Assembly (NCBI RefSeq): GCF_049808615.1
Contig: NZ_JBNCAN010000013.1
Location: 1 to 64,000, forward strand
Direction: 5' to 3'
Length of the DNA stretch: 64,000 nt
Source: Modicisalibacter sp049808615
GTDB lineage: Bacteria; Pseudomonadota; Gammaproteobacteria; Pseudomonadales; Halomonadaceae
Shown: one piece after another, positions 37,245 through 46,468 of the stretch
How positions within the stretch are numbered: position 1 is the stretch's first letter
Layout of the letters: each line of letters begins with the position of its first letter
The notes under the pieces: generated by a model
What the model saw: the letters and a program-made list of their open reading frames with translations, nothing else
Told to the model about the DNA's origin: nothing
The model's database searches: none
Made by a program: the position numbers and the translations under genes

Positions 37245-37410
37245 GAACTCCTCTCGCTGCACTGTTGAAATCAGTCCTGCTTGTTCCAGCCTTCATTGAA
37301 CCGATTCTTCCTGAGCCAGTTCCCTATAATATACCTATCAGGATAGTTCCCAACGAATAGGAGCATGGACAGTGTACTCAGCCCGCCAGTGGCTTTGACT
37401 GGATAAGCGA

Positions 37411-37689
37411 TCAGCGTTCCAGCATCTTGCGCGTGCGGCGATAACCGCGAGCGCGGCGTATGGCTTCGCTGCCGGCCCGGCGACCCACGATACGTGCCAC
37501 ACCCACCATCACACCGGTGGTGGCGCCCCACAGCAAGGCATGGCGCCATTTCACATCCGGATCGTAAGGATCCATCGGCGGCTTGCCGATCTTGTGCTCA
37601 TAGGCCTTGCGCGCGCTATTGCGCGCGGCAACCCCAGCGGCAATCGCCACCCCGGTGCTGATCAGCGACCATACTGTTTCACTTTTCAT
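37411..37689 (-). CDS. DUF4235 small membrane protein
   Basis: A 92-residue protein with two hydrophobic segments (about 7-24 and 51-68). It carries the DUF4235 pattern K-P-P-x-D-P-x-D-P-D-V-K-W-R-x-A-L-L-W followed by G-V-A-R, and a very basic C-terminus. An in-frame GTG at 37695 is an equally possible start. Function unknown. Same strand as the YkvA gene, 149 bases before it. Confidence 0.7.
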   Translation of the reverse strand: MKSETVWSLISTGVAIAAGVAARNSARKAYEHKIGKPPMDPYDPDVKWRHALLWGATTGVMVGVARIVGRRAGSEAIRRARGYRRTRKMLER

Positions 37690-37999
37690 ACGCACTTCTA
37701 TCCTTGAGTCAACCTAGGATCGTTTTATCATGCTAGTTCAAGCCAAACAAAATCCACTGCCCTTGAAACAAATGAATTGCATCGCCGCGGTCATAAGGTA
37801 ACTTCTTGAATGTTTGCACCGTCTACACTGCCGAAATGATCCTCAGCCAACCCACGCACCTGGAAGCCCACGGTCAGTGCCGCGGGCTTCTTTCGTGGAT
37901 CGCATGCTGGCAAGTATGTTATGTTGCGCTGCAACAAGACACAGGCAACCCCTGCAGTCGTTGCCAAGCTGATCACCCCCTCTCCCAAAAGGTATTTCC

Positions 38000-38353
38000 A
38001 TGACACGCACCAATGACATCACCTCTCTTGTTCCTTTTACCCCCGCCGCCATGTTCGACGTCTGGAAGGTCGGCGTAATGGCGTTTGAACTGTGGACCAC
38101 CTCGCTTTCCACCATCGCCATGCGTAACAACCTGTGGTACACCCAGATTCCCACCAGCCCGAGGATGATGAAAGAAAACCAGCGCATGGTGAACGAGAAG
38201 CTCGATGCCAGCATGGAAGTGGCCACCGAAATGAACAAGGCCGTGCTTAACATGTTCTCGGGCCAGTACACTCCCTGGTGGGTGACAAGCCGCCGTGCGT
38301 TGATGCCTCTGCATCGTCGCACTACCGCCAATTCGCGTCGACTTTCTCGCTAG
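38000..38353 (+). CDS. Phasin-like small protein
   Basis: A 117-residue protein with hydrophobic-amphipathic helices: F-D-V-W-K-V-G-V-M-A-F-E-L-W near residue 19 and M-V-N-E-K-L-D-A-S-M-E-V-A near residue 63. It lacks a signal peptide and resembles Phasin_2-type granule-coat proteins of polyhydroxyalkanoate-storing bacteria, though the match is by eye. No PHA synthase is nearby. A strong terminator follows, so it is probably a single, highly expressed gene. Confidence 0.55.
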   Translation: MTRTNDITSLVPFTPAAMFDVWKVGVMAFELWTTSLSTIAMRNNLWYTQIPTSPRMMKENQRMVNEKLDASMEVATEMNKAVLNMFSGQYTPWWVTSRRALMPLHRRTTANSRRLSR

Positions 38354-38380
38354 TTGCAACTAGAGAATCGTTTCTCCAAG

Positions 38381-38407
38381 GCTGCACTTCTTGAGTGCAG
38401 CTTTTTT
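38381..38407 (+). terminator. Strong rho-independent terminator
   Basis: GCTGCACT-TCTTG-AGTGCAGC followed by TTTTTT. A perfect 8-bp stem, 28 bases past the phasin-like gene. Confidence 0.85.
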
Positions 38408-38641
38408 GTGACTTTGCCTTTCCTCTTTATTTGTTGAGCCCTCTCTTCTATCTTTCGCCCCCCTGTCAGCAGGTCTGAACGCTAATCACCTTTTTGCATG
38501 AGCAGACAAACTCAATCTATTCCGCTACACTGTTCGGAAACACTGTTCAAAAAGTATGAAAATTATGTTCAACCCTGTGCGTTACCGGCCGATAACAGTA
38601 ACAATGGCTTAGCAAGCTCAACGAACCTGAGAGACCCGCGT

Positions 38642-39319
38642 ATGTCACGGCCCCTTTGTCTGCTCTTCGACTGCGATGGAACGCTTGTAGATAGTGAACC
38701 CTTATTGGCCGACGAGATGGCGACCAGTCTTACCGCCATTGGCCTGCCATTCACGCCTGAGGACTACATTGGTGAGTTCCGCGGCGCGCGCTTTCGCAAT
38801 ATTGTCGCCGAGTTGCAAAAGCGTCATGGCCGCATTGACGCAACGTCGCTGAAGGAAACGGAAGCCGGCATGCGGGCTCGTCTCGCCGAACGTCTCGTTC
38901 ACGAACTCACGCGGTTGCCCGGCGTACTCGAAGCCCTCACCTTGCTCTCGGACTATCCCCGCGCGGTGGTGTCCAACGGTCCCGAAGCCAAGATCCGTTC
39001 TTGCCTTGCCTCTACGGGCTTGAGCGATTACTTCGGCGACCATTTATTCAGTGCCTACACGGCCAACTGCTGGAAACCCGATCCTGGCCTTTATCTGCAT
39101 GCCGCCAACAGCATGGGATTCAAGGCTCGCGACTGTCTGGTCATCGACGACTCCATCGTCGGTGTTCAATCGGCACTTGCAGCAGGCATTCCAGTGATCC
39201 ACTTGAATCGCTTCCCGGATGTCGAGACGACGCCCCAAGGCGCCATCATGATCAGCAACATGCACCAGTTACCGACCGTCATCAGCCGGTTGTCTCATCA
39301 GGAAGCCCTGGCCCTGTAA
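38642..39319 (+). CDS. HAD family phosphatase, YieH-like
   Basis: A 225-residue HAD subfamily IA hydrolase. Motif I is F-D-C-D-G-T-L-V-D-S-E near residue 8, motif II V-V-S-N-G-P around residue 108, and motif III W-K-P-D-P with I-D-D-S-I-V-G-V near residue 165. The S-N-G-P and C-W-K-P-D-P segments resemble E. coli YieH, a 6-phosphogluconate phosphatase. Substrate here is inference. The ATG at 38642 is the family start; the 48-residue upstream extension is not conserved. Confidence 0.85.
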   Translation: MSRPLCLLFDCDGTLVDSEPLLADEMATSLTAIGLPFTPEDYIGEFRGARFRNIVAELQKRHGRIDATSLKETEAGMRARLAERLVHELTRLPGVLEALTLLSDYPRAVVSNGPEAKIRSCLASTGLSDYFGDHLFSAYTANCWKPDPGLYLHAANSMGFKARDCLVIDDSIVGVQSALAAGIPVIHLNRFPDVETTPQGAIMISNMHQLPTVISRLSHQEALAL

Positions 39320-39398
39320 AAGCGTATAGAGGTCAGGCGGTACCCGCGTCAAATCCCTTCGGTTATCATGGACCGGTGTTCACTCGCCGGGAGACAGC

Positions 39399-39773
39399 AT
39401 GGCGTCCCTTCAGGATCAACTGCGCGGCTTGGTTTATTCCACGGAGCACGGTGATACCTGCCCCGACTGTCGCAAACCCCTCGCTGAATGCGAATGTGAC
39501 GATCGCGCCGAGTCCGAACGCCTGGCTCAGTTGGACGGTGTGGTGCGAATACGCAGAGAGACCAGCGGCCGAAAAGGCAAGGGCGTCACCACCATCAGTG
39601 GCGTGCCTCTCCCCCGTACCGAGCTCAAGACCCTGGCCAAGGACCTCAAGAAACGTTGCGGTACCGGCGGCGCGGTCAAGGACGACATTATCGAGATTCA
39701 GGGCGACCATCGTCAGACGCTCAAGGAAGCTTTGGAGGCCCGCGGCTATACCGTCAAACTGGCCGGTGGCTGA
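39399..39773 (+). CDS. yciH: SUI1/eIF1-like YciH protein
   Basis: A 124-residue protein with an N-terminal zinc-knuckle-like C-P-D-C-x-x-x-x-x-x-C-E-C (about 21-32). An SUI1 domain covers residues 48-122, containing G-R-K-G-K-G-V-T-T-I-S-G, K-R-C-G-T-G-G-A-V and G-D-H-R. YciH is a stress-linked factor thought to influence translation initiation fidelity. Length is normal for the family. Followed 32 bases later by a lipoprotein gene. Confidence 0.9.
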   Translation: MASLQDQLRGLVYSTEHGDTCPDCRKPLAECECDDRAESERLAQLDGVVRIRRETSGRKGKGVTTISGVPLPRTELKTLAKDLKKRCGTGGAVKDDIIEIQGDHRQTLKEALEARGYTVKLAGG

Positions 39774-39805
39774 CTCACCTCTCAATCGATAACAAGGAAT
39801 TTCAC

Positions 39806-40216
39806 ATGGGCTTGAATGCTCGTTTGACGCTGCGTTTATCTTTCATGACTGCCTGCCTGCTGGCCTTGAGCGCCTGCGTCACCGGCCCGCGCTTTGCCAA
39901 TCTCGACGCCGTCATCGTGCCTACCGAACCGCTGGACCTGCCATCCAACGCCGAACTCACGGTGCGCCTGGAAGACGTGTCCCGAGGCTCCGACGTGATC
40001 GCCGTCAGCACTTACACACGCCTGGGCCGTGGGCCGATTCCGGTGATGCTGCGTTACGACGCCAAGGCCATCGACGAGGATCGACCCTATGTTCTGCGCG
40101 CCGATATTCGCAGCAACAAGACGCTGACCCATCGCAATGTGGAAGAAGTCCCGGTTCTGACCGGGGAGGCTCCGCGGAACGACGTGCGGGTCCCCATCGA
40201 ATCCATTGATCGCTAA
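39806..40216 (+). CDS. YbaY-type lipoprotein
   Basis: A 136-residue protein with a lipobox L-S-A-C at about residues 20-23, so it is anchored to a membrane, probably the outer one. The rest is a beta-rich YbaY/YscW domain: L-T-V-R-L-E-D-V-S-R and G-P-I-P-V-M-L-R-Y-D. AAGGAA precedes the ATG at 39806. Family function is poorly known; it may act as a pilot-like or stress lipoprotein. Confidence 0.8.
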   Translation: MGLNARLTLRLSFMTACLLALSACVTGPRFANLDAVIVPTEPLDLPSNAELTVRLEDVSRGSDVIAVSTYTRLGRGPIPVMLRYDAKAIDEDRPYVLRADIRSNKTLTHRNVEEVPVLTGEAPRNDVRVPIESIDR

Positions 40217-40311
40217 CACGCTAAACTTCATGACCATTCCTTGTCAGAACGTCTCGTGGCTACCACGCTGTGTACGTTTACCTGACCGTTCATCTGACAA
40301 TGGAGTGAAAG

Positions 40312-41307
40312 ATGCAAACTTTGAAGATTCCGGGCACCGATATCACCGCCTCACGCATCGGCCTGGGCACTTGGGCCATTGGCGGCTGGATGTGGGGCGG
40401 CACTGACGACGAGCAGGCCGTACGCACCATTCACGCAGCCCTGGACCGGGGCGTGACGCTGATCGACACCGCGCCGGTTTATGGCTTCGGCCATTCCGAG
40501 GAGGTCGTCGGTCGCGCCGTGGCCGAGTATGGTCAGCGCGACAAGCTGGTGCTGGCGACCAAGGTAGCGATGGAGTGGAAAGACGACGAAAGCGTGGTGC
40601 GTAATGCCAGCGCAGCACGCATCGAGAAGGAGATCGAGGATTCCTTGCGCCGTCTACGCACCGACGCCATCGATATTTATCAGATTCACTGGCCCGATCC
40701 GGTGGTGCCGATGGAAGAAACCGCTATGGCCATGGAACGTCTCTATCGAGATGGCAAGATCCGTGCCATCGGCGTCAGCAACTTCTCCACCGAGCAATGC
40801 GACGCCTTTCGCGAAGTCGCGCCCTTGCACAGCGTGCAACCTCCACTGAACCTGTTCGAGCGCGAGGCCGAACGCGACATCATTCCCTACGCCGAACGCG
40901 AAGGCCTGGCCATGCTGACCTACGGCGCGCTCTGTCGCGGCCTACTGACCGGCAAGGTGCAGAGCGATTCGACGTTCGGTGGCGACGATCTGCGTAACAA
41001 CGATCCCAAGTTTCAGTCACCGCGCTTTTCCCAATACCTGAATGCCGTCGATGCCCTGGACCGCTTCGCCCAGGAGCGTCATGGCAAGCGGGTACTGGAA
41101 TTGGCAGTGCGTGCTCTGCTGGACCGTCACGACAACGGTATCGCGCTATGGGGCGCGCGGCGTCCGGATCAGGTGGAACCCATCGAGCGTATCGACGGCT
41201 GGCAACTCAGCAGCGATGATCTGAACGAGATCGAGCGCATCGTCGATGAGCACGTCAAGGATCCGGTAGGACCCGAATTCATGGCTCCCCCGAGCCGTAA
41301 CGACTGA
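40312..41307 (+). CDS. Aldo/keto reductase
   Basis: A 331-residue NADPH-dependent TIM-barrel oxidoreductase. Catalytic tetrad elements are visible: D-T-A-P-V-Y-G-F-G (Asp and Tyr near 50-55), the Lys in A-T-K-V-A-M, and I-H-W-P-D-P. It has G-V-S-N-F and the cofactor loop near the C-terminus. It likely reduces aldehydes or ketones; the substrate is unknown. AGTGAAAG lies upstream of the ATG. Confidence 0.9.
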   Translation: MQTLKIPGTDITASRIGLGTWAIGGWMWGGTDDEQAVRTIHAALDRGVTLIDTAPVYGFGHSEEVVGRAVAEYGQRDKLVLATKVAMEWKDDESVVRNASAARIEKEIEDSLRRLRTDAIDIYQIHWPDPVVPMEETAMAMERLYRDGKIRAIGVSNFSTEQCDAFREVAPLHSVQPPLNLFEREAERDIIPYAEREGLAMLTYGALCRGLLTGKVQSDSTFGGDDLRNNDPKFQSPRFSQYLNAVDALDRFAQERHGKRVLELAVRALLDRHDNGIALWGARRPDQVEPIERIDGWQLSSDDLNEIERIVDEHVKDPVGPEFMAPPSRND

Positions 41308-41330
41308 CCTCGAACGCCTGAAGTAGAAAA

Positions 41331-41369
41331 CCCCCGGCACCGGTCACAATCATCGCTCGATGTCGGGGG
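41331..41369 (-). terminator. Possible terminator of the beta-barrel gene
   Basis: Reading leftward, CCCCCG...CGGGGG is followed by TTTTCT, 25 bases past the beta-barrel gene's stop. The stem is 6 bp with a long loop that itself contains ATCG-AGC-GAT. Confidence 0.35.
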
Positions 41370-41393
41370 CAAGAAGTGTGAATCCAGCATGCG

Positions 41394-42062
41394 CTAGAAC
41401 GTGTACTCCAGACCCACTACCGCCACGGGATAGACGCCAAACTCATCCACGTCGTCCTGCAGATCGTCCTCTTCCTGCTGAATATCCTGGCGTAGCTGCG
41501 GATCGTTGGTTGGATTGCTGGCGTCGAGATTCACCTCGGCGTCTGTCAGGAAGGCGCCGAGCTTGGCGAACACACCCAACCCGCTCTTGTGGCTGCCGCG
41601 CCATCCCAGACCAAGATAAGGCTGGATGGAGTCGCCCAACGTCACATCGCCTCGCAAGGTGCCAACGTCTTGCGCACTGTAGGTGGTACCATTGAATTCG
41701 TAAGATTGGCCGTCCTTGGGACGCCCCACCACCAGCATGGCGATATCGGGCTTTACGGCACCGGCGGAGAGGAAGAAACGACCACCGAAGGGGAAGTAGT
41801 CGAACGTGATGCCGTAGACATCCATATCGAAGTCACCCTCGTAATCGGCCTCATCGGTCTCATACTCGAGGCCGTCATAAGTGAATCCGGTGTAGCCGGC
41901 AGTCAACGCCAGGTTGTCGTGGAAGCGGTAGCTGATACTGCCGCCATAGCCGGTGGTGCCGACCTCGGCGCCTACCGACCAGTTGTTCATCGATGCCGCC
42001 GACGCGGGCAACGCCATGGCCGTCAAGGCACTGGCCAGCAAGATGGTGTGTAAGATGCGCAT
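41394..42062 (-). CDS. Outer-membrane beta-barrel protein
   Basis: A 222-residue protein with a signal peptide (about 1-22, ending L-P-A-S-A-A) and alternating hydrophobic/polar strands through the mature part. The C-terminus ends in V-G-L-E-Y-T-F, a terminal Phe as needed for BAM assembly. An acidic loop rich in Asp/Glu/Gln lies near residue 195. It is similar in layout to small OmpW/OmpA-barrel-like porins; the cargo is unknown. Confidence 0.75.
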   Translation of the reverse strand: MRILHTILLASALTAMALPASAASMNNWSVGAEVGTTGYGGSISYRFHDNLALTAGYTGFTYDGLEYETDEADYEGDFDMDVYGITFDYFPFGGRFFLSAGAVKPDIAMLVVGRPKDGQSYEFNGTTYSAQDVGTLRGDVTLGDSIQPYLGLGWRGSHKSGLGVFAKLGAFLTDAEVNLDASNPTNDPQLRQDIQQEEDDLQDDVDEFGVYPVAVVGLEYTF

Positions 42063-42205
42063 GAAACTCCCTGCTTATGTCGTTATGGTCGTAACCGATT
42101 CAGAACAATCGGATAAAAGCCATAACGACCATGCTCGGGAAATCTTTAATCATGCATTTGTCATGCGCTCATGCTGGCTCGTTTGGGCTCGTGCAACAGG
42201 CCTCA

Positions 42206-43129
42206 TCAAAGCCCCCGAACAAGCGTTTCCAGCACCTCCCCCACCGGCGCCTCTATCTTGAGCGAATAGAGATCGTCAGCTCGGGTACGACCAAGATTGA
42301 GACAGGCAATGGGCTTGCCTGCCAACGCGGCTCGCCGGGCAAAACGATACCCTGAGTAGACCATCAATGATGAACCGACCACCAGCAGCGCACTCGCCTT
42401 TTCCAATGCCAAAAGGCTGGCGTCGACGCGTTCCGGCGGGACACTGTCTCCGAAAAACACCACATCTGGCTTGAGAACACCGCCGCAGCGCGTGCAGTCG
42501 AGTACCTTGAAGGTGGAAAAATCCAGCCCTTCGAGATCGGCGTCGCCATCCGGGCCTACCGGCGCTTCAAGTGACGTCCAGCCAGGATTGTGTGCCGCCA
42601 GCTCATCGTGCAGGTGATACCGCATCCGGCGAGCGCCGCAGCCCATGCAGCGCACGATTTCGGCACGCCCGTGTAAGTCGATGACTCGTCGTGAACCCGC
42701 GTGCTGGTGCAAGCCATCGACATTCTGGGTGACTAACGTCGCTATATGACCCTGTGCCTCGAGTCGCGCAAGGGCTCGATGAGAAGGGCCGGGGCGGGCA
42801 TTCTCGATGGCCCGAAACCCGAGCAGACTGCGCGCCCAATAGCGCTGCCGCGTGGCCAGGCTGTTCATGAAGGCATGATGCTGTACCGGCGGCGAACGCT
42901 TCCATTCACCGCGGGCATCGCGGTAGTCGGGGATACCGCAATCGGTGCTCACGCCGGCACCGGTCAACACCATTAGTCCGGGGTGGCGCTGGATAAACTC
43001 ACCCAACGCCTGACTGTTCGTCTGACTATTCGATGTGAGCGCATCCGGCCACGGCGCTGAAAGAGAGTTTGTTTCCAAGGTCGAGTGCACGGGTGATCGC
43101 GTATCCTGAATTGATTCACGAAGCGTCAT
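42206..43129 (-). CDS. Sirtuin NAD-dependent deacetylase
   Basis: A 307-residue sirtuin. NAD motifs are [14 protein letters not shown] near residue 57 and [11 protein letters not shown]. The catalytic His is in D-L-H-G-R. The zinc site is C-M-G-C ... C-T-R-C-G, followed by K-P-D-V-V-F-F-G-D. The first about 50 residues are a polar extension ahead of the fold. AGGT precedes ATG 43129. It removes acyl groups from lysines; targets unknown. Confidence 0.9.
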   Translation of the reverse strand: MTLRESIQDTRSPVHSTLETNSLSAPWPDALTSNSQTNSQALGEFIQRHPGLMVLTGAGVSTDCGIPDYRDARGEWKRSPPVQHHAFMNSLATRQRYWARSLLGFRAIENARPGPSHRALARLEAQGHIATLVTQNVDGLHQHAGSRRVIDLHGRAEIVRCMGCGARRMRYHLHDELAAHNPGWTSLEAPVGPDGDADLEGLDFSTFKVLDCTRCGGVLKPDVVFFGDSVPPERVDASLLALEKASALLVVGSSLMVYSGYRFARRAALAGKPIACLNLGRTRADDLYSLKIEAPVGEVLETLVRGL

Positions 43130-43292
43130 ACGAATACCTGTCGAGTATGATGCCTTGCCATACCGATGACGATAACATGACTCGGCACGGATGATGTTCA
43201 TAATAGGCGCTGCTTACCCTGGGCATGGCTCTCAACGTCGCGCTTGGCTAAAGTGGGCATTCCATGAACTTTCTAGCACAAGGACGCCAGCA

Positions 43293-44204
43293 ATGGCCTG
43301 GTTGGAATATCTGTTACCGCTGATTTTTCTGACACCGCTCGGGGCCACAGCAGTGGTCGTGCTGGCATTACGCAATCTGCACGACGCGCAGGTTCGCTCG
43401 CCCTTCGATGCCCAGCCCATGCACGAACCCGGCCAGGCACTGCGCGATCGTCTGGATCGTGCTTTCTCGAGCCTATTCCTCAATGGTGCCCTGGGGCCCA
43501 TCGTGGTGCTTGCGCCCCTGGTCTACGGCATGGGACGCATGCTGTTCGCCCCCCATCAGAACTGGGTGGAATGGGCGATTTATGGTCTGCTCTCCACACT
43601 GTTGGTGCTGCTGTTCTGTTTTTTGTTGATGCTCGATTACCAGCGCATTCGCCGTATCAAGTTCGGACTGGCCTGTGAACTGGCGGTAGGTCAGGAACTG
43701 GAACGCCTGATTCGTCCCGAGACCCACCCCTATTTCGTGTTCCATGACATTCCCAGTGATACCTTCACCATCGACCATGTCGCGGTCACACCGCATGGCC
43801 TCTTTGTCGTTGAAACTCGTGCCCGCACGCATCCTCTGGACGCGACCGGAGAGCCCAAGCGCACGGTCGCGGTCGAGCGTGAGCGCCTGCGCTTCCCGGG
43901 CTGGATCGAGCGGCAGCCACTACGCAAGACGCGTCAGGCCACGACCTGGCTACGCCAATGGCTGAGCCGCGAACATGCGATCGAGGTGCCGGTGCGGGGT
44001 GTGCTGGTATTGCCGGACTGGGACATCGACAGAGAACAGTCCTTCGAGGATCCGATCGTGGTCAATGGCGAAGGTCTGGCGCAACTGCTCATCGACACGT
44101 CCTTGGGCAAGCTTGACCAGACCACCCACGATAAAGTTGCCCACGCGCTGACCGAGCGGGCGGCGCTGCAGAACGACCGGCGTTTACAGCGGCCTTCCGT
44201 CTGA
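43293..44204 (+). CDS. Membrane protein with NERD nuclease-related domain
   Basis: A 303-residue protein. The N-terminal hydrophobic helix (about 3-26) and a second pair (about 68-120) place it in the inner membrane. The NERD domain follows (about 140-260), with G-Q-E-L-E-R-L, T-I-D-H-V-A-V-T-P-H-G-L-F-V-V-E-T and a late V-R-G-V-L-V-L-P. The D...E-x-T pattern resembles the PD-(D/E)xK nuclease core (Asp in I-D-H, Glu in V-E-T), but the usual Lys is Arg or absent, so activity is uncertain. Start chosen for AAGGA. Confidence 0.8.
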   Translation: MAWLEYLLPLIFLTPLGATAVVVLALRNLHDAQVRSPFDAQPMHEPGQALRDRLDRAFSSLFLNGALGPIVVLAPLVYGMGRMLFAPHQNWVEWAIYGLLSTLLVLLFCFLLMLDYQRIRRIKFGLACELAVGQELERLIRPETHPYFVFHDIPSDTFTIDHVAVTPHGLFVVETRARTHPLDATGEPKRTVAVERERLRFPGWIERQPLRKTRQATTWLRQWLSREHAIEVPVRGVLVLPDWDIDREQSFEDPIVVNGEGLAQLLIDTSLGKLDQTTHDKVAHALTERAALQNDRRLQRPSV

Positions 44205-44205
44205 C

Positions 44206-45063
44206 TCAGGGTGTCGTCACAAGTCTGATAAGAGGCGCACAGCGTCCTCGGCGTAGCGGCACGAGACTCTTTGCAGCGGGGAACTCTTCAAGGTGCTCTG
44301 CGGCGATACCGATGCGCACCTCGGTGAGTATCCGCTTGCCCCTTCCGTCACATTTCAAGCTCAAGGCACGGCCAGTCCCTTGACCAAAAGCCGCCTCGAA
44401 GACATCGATCAACGCATTGCGGCTAATCTCACCGCCGCTATTGATCATCATGAAATCGACGAAGGTGCTGGCATTGAGCTTCTCCATCAAATCCACCGCC
44501 GTAGCGAAATAGTCCTCTGCCGGCAGGGCCAGGCACGCGGCGTGCTTGGCGTATTGATAACGATCCAGGCAACTGGCACGCCCGGGCATGGCGTCATCCA
44601 ACTCACTGGCGAAAGGCTCGGCGAAGGCGAAAGGCGCATGGGCCCGACAGAAGCTGCCATTGGCCCGCGGCTGCTCGAGAAAACAGCCCTCCTCGCGCCA
44701 ACGCCTGGGGCTGATGCCATCATCGGCGAGGCGCTGCGGTAGCGATGGCCACAAACCATGCAGCACGAAGCCTTGAGCGACGGTTTCCCGGGCCTTGGTT
44801 CGCTGCTCACTTATGCGGCATTCCTCCCGTGGCCGCTCAACCGTCTGACAGAACCCCGGATGCCAGGTCAGCGCCAGCACGTAATGATCGAAACCATCCA
44901 CCTCAAGTAAAGAGCGTGCCGGTGCCGGCCCGCTCAATACGAGCAACACCATGACCGCAAGGCTACCGACGACTCGTTTTATCAACTTCGACGACTCTAT
45001 ACCGGGCCTCGTCCGATACCGCTTCAAGCGGCTAGAGACACGACGGATAATTCCAAGGACCAT
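44206..45063 (-). CDS. RNase T2 family protein
   Basis: A 285-residue secreted nuclease-like protein. A basic N-terminal stretch, then a signal helix (about 30-50, S-G-P-A-P-A-R), then the RNase T2 core. The first active-site segment F-V-L-H-G-L-W-P-S is intact, and several Cys pairs are present. The second segment reads Y-Q-Y-A-K-H-A-A-C: Lys and His are kept but the usual Glu is Gln. ATG 45063 with GAGGA upstream is preferred; ATG 45105 is an alternative. It ends one base from the NERD gene stop. Confidence 0.8.
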   Translation of the reverse strand: MVLGIIRRVSSRLKRYRTRPGIESSKLIKRVVGSLAVMVLLVLSGPAPARSLLEVDGFDHYVLALTWHPGFCQTVERPREECRISEQRTKARETVAQGFVLHGLWPSLPQRLADDGISPRRWREEGCFLEQPRANGSFCRAHAPFAFAEPFASELDDAMPGRASCLDRYQYAKHAACLALPAEDYFATAVDLMEKLNASTFVDFMMINSGGEISRNALIDVFEAAFGQGTGRALSLKCDGRGKRILTEVRIGIAAEHLEEFPAAKSLVPLRRGRCAPLIRLVTTP

Positions 45064-45488
45064 CTTACGAAGATTCCTCAAGGTCGGATGATCGCGACGA
45101 CGCATTTCACGGGCGGCAGTCAAGCGGTCACCGTTATAGGGCGGCGGTATAACTCTTGATGAAAGCTGCCAGGTTGGAGCCTAGATATTCGGTAGGATAC
45201 CCTCCTCTTGTATAATCACTGCGGGGAAACCGATCTGTCTCAAGCTTCAATAGCGTTGCACTTGGAACTTGGGACCACCAAAAGAGAAGGAGGTATTGAT
45301 CCTCTGCAAGAAATTAAAGTAGACATCAATTCCTTTCCACTGCAAGAAAACACCATGAATAAATTTAGTAAATATTAAAAATAAAAAATCAAAAATTGCG
45401 CAATACAAAGCCTTCGCCGAGCCTGATTGTCAGCGTCATTTCACCGGACGCCTTCCACAATGACAATGATGAAAGCAAAGGTATCGAT
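45064..45488. promoter_or_regulatory. Upstream region of the first TRAP operon
   Basis: 425 bases without a convincing gene. Contains a TATAAT at 45211, a perfect anti-Shine-Dalgarno complement AAGGAGGT at 45287 with no standard start codon at the right distance, and an AT-rich block from 45353 to 45395 that carries the element shared with the second TRAP operon. Confidence 0.5.
45359..45373 (+). promoter_or_regulatory. Shared operator-like element, copy 1 (TRAP operon 1)
   Basis: ATAAATTTAGTAAAT, centred on the inverted repeat ATTTA-G-TAAAT, lies 116 bases before the binding-protein ATG. The same 15-mer with one change is at 55963, at a similar distance before the second TRAP operon. In both cases ATTAAAAATA follows closely. 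Suggests binding by one regulator. Confidence 0.5.
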
Positions 45489-46463
45489 ATGAAGACGACG
45501 ATTTCGTTCTCGGCCCTGGCCGGGCTGGCGGTTTTTGCGGGCAACGCCCACGCCCTTGATATCAAGCTCGGTCACGTATTAGCGCCCACTCACAATTGGC
45601 ATGTCGCAGCGGAGGGCTTCGCCGAGGACGTCAGCGAAACCACCGAGGGTCGCGTCAACTTCAAGATCTTTCCCAGCGGCCAACTGGGCAACGAGAAGAC
45701 CATGGTCGAAGGCATGCAGATCGGCAGCGTGCCGGCGGGCATCATCGGCTGCGGTTCCTTCCAGCCCTTGGACCCCAAGTTCGGTATCGTCGAGCTGCCC
45801 TACTCCTGGGCCGATCGTCAAAACGCCTACGCCGCCTACGACGGCGAGCTGGGTGATCGCCTGGAATCCCTGGCCGCGCAGTACAACATGAAGATCCTCG
45901 CCTGGTGGGAGAACGGCTTTCGCCACGTGACCAACAACCGCGGTCCCATCGAAGCGCCCGAGGATCTTGAGGGGCTCAAGATTCGCGTCACCCCGGACAA
46001 GATGCGCCTCGACACCTTCAACGCACTGGGCGCCAGCCCCGCCCCGCTCTCCTTCGGCGAACTCTACTCCGCGCTGCAGCAAGGGGTCTTCGATGCCCAG
46101 GAAAACCCACTGTCGATCATCTACGCCTCGTCCTTCTACGAGGTACAGGACTATGTTTCCCTCACCGGCCACGTCTGGGCGCCGGCCTGCTTGACCGTGT
46201 CGAGCAGCACTTGGAACCGCCTCTCGGAAGACGACCAGGCCAAGGTACAGGAGCTGGCCAATACCTGGCGCGACAAGCAGCGCGAGATGACCCAGCAGGA
46301 CGATCAGAACATGATCGAGAAGCTCGAAGCCGAAGGCATGCAGGTCAACGAGGTCGACACCGCGCCCTTCAACGAGAAGGTGCAGAGCGTGTGGGAAGAG
46401 TATGAGCCGGTCTTCGGTAGCGAGCTTATGGGGCTGGTCAAGCGTTATCGCCAGGGCGAGTAA
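45489..46463 (+). CDS. TRAP transporter substrate-binding protein (DctP type)
   Basis: A 324-residue periplasmic protein with a signal peptide (about 1-21, G-N-A-H-A). DctP-family marks are F-P-S-G-Q-L-G-N-E, the arginine region G-L-K-I-R-V-T-P-D near residue 165, and E-L-Y-S-A-L-Q-Q-G-V-F-D-A-Q-E-N-P near residue 195. The conserved Arg there binds a carboxylate, so the ligand is probably an organic acid. First gene of an operon with both membrane subunits and catabolic enzymes. Confidence 0.92.
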   Translation: MKTTISFSALAGLAVFAGNAHALDIKLGHVLAPTHNWHVAAEGFAEDVSETTEGRVNFKIFPSGQLGNEKTMVEGMQIGSVPAGIIGCGSFQPLDPKFGIVELPYSWADRQNAYAAYDGELGDRLESLAAQYNMKILAWWENGFRHVTNNRGPIEAPEDLEGLKIRVTPDKMRLDTFNALGASPAPLSFGELYSALQQGVFDAQENPLSIIYASSFYEVQDYVSLTGHVWAPACLTVSSSTWNRLSEDDQAKVQELANTWRDKQREMTQQDDQNMIEKLEAEGMQVNEVDTAPFNEKVQSVWEEYEPVFGSELMGLVKRYRQGE

Positions 46464-46468
46464 TCGCC

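Noticed and set aside
45287..45374. Perfect AAGGAGGT that might start a leader peptide
   Set aside because: No ATG, GTG or TTG at usable distance; only a CTG-started 24-codon frame follows.
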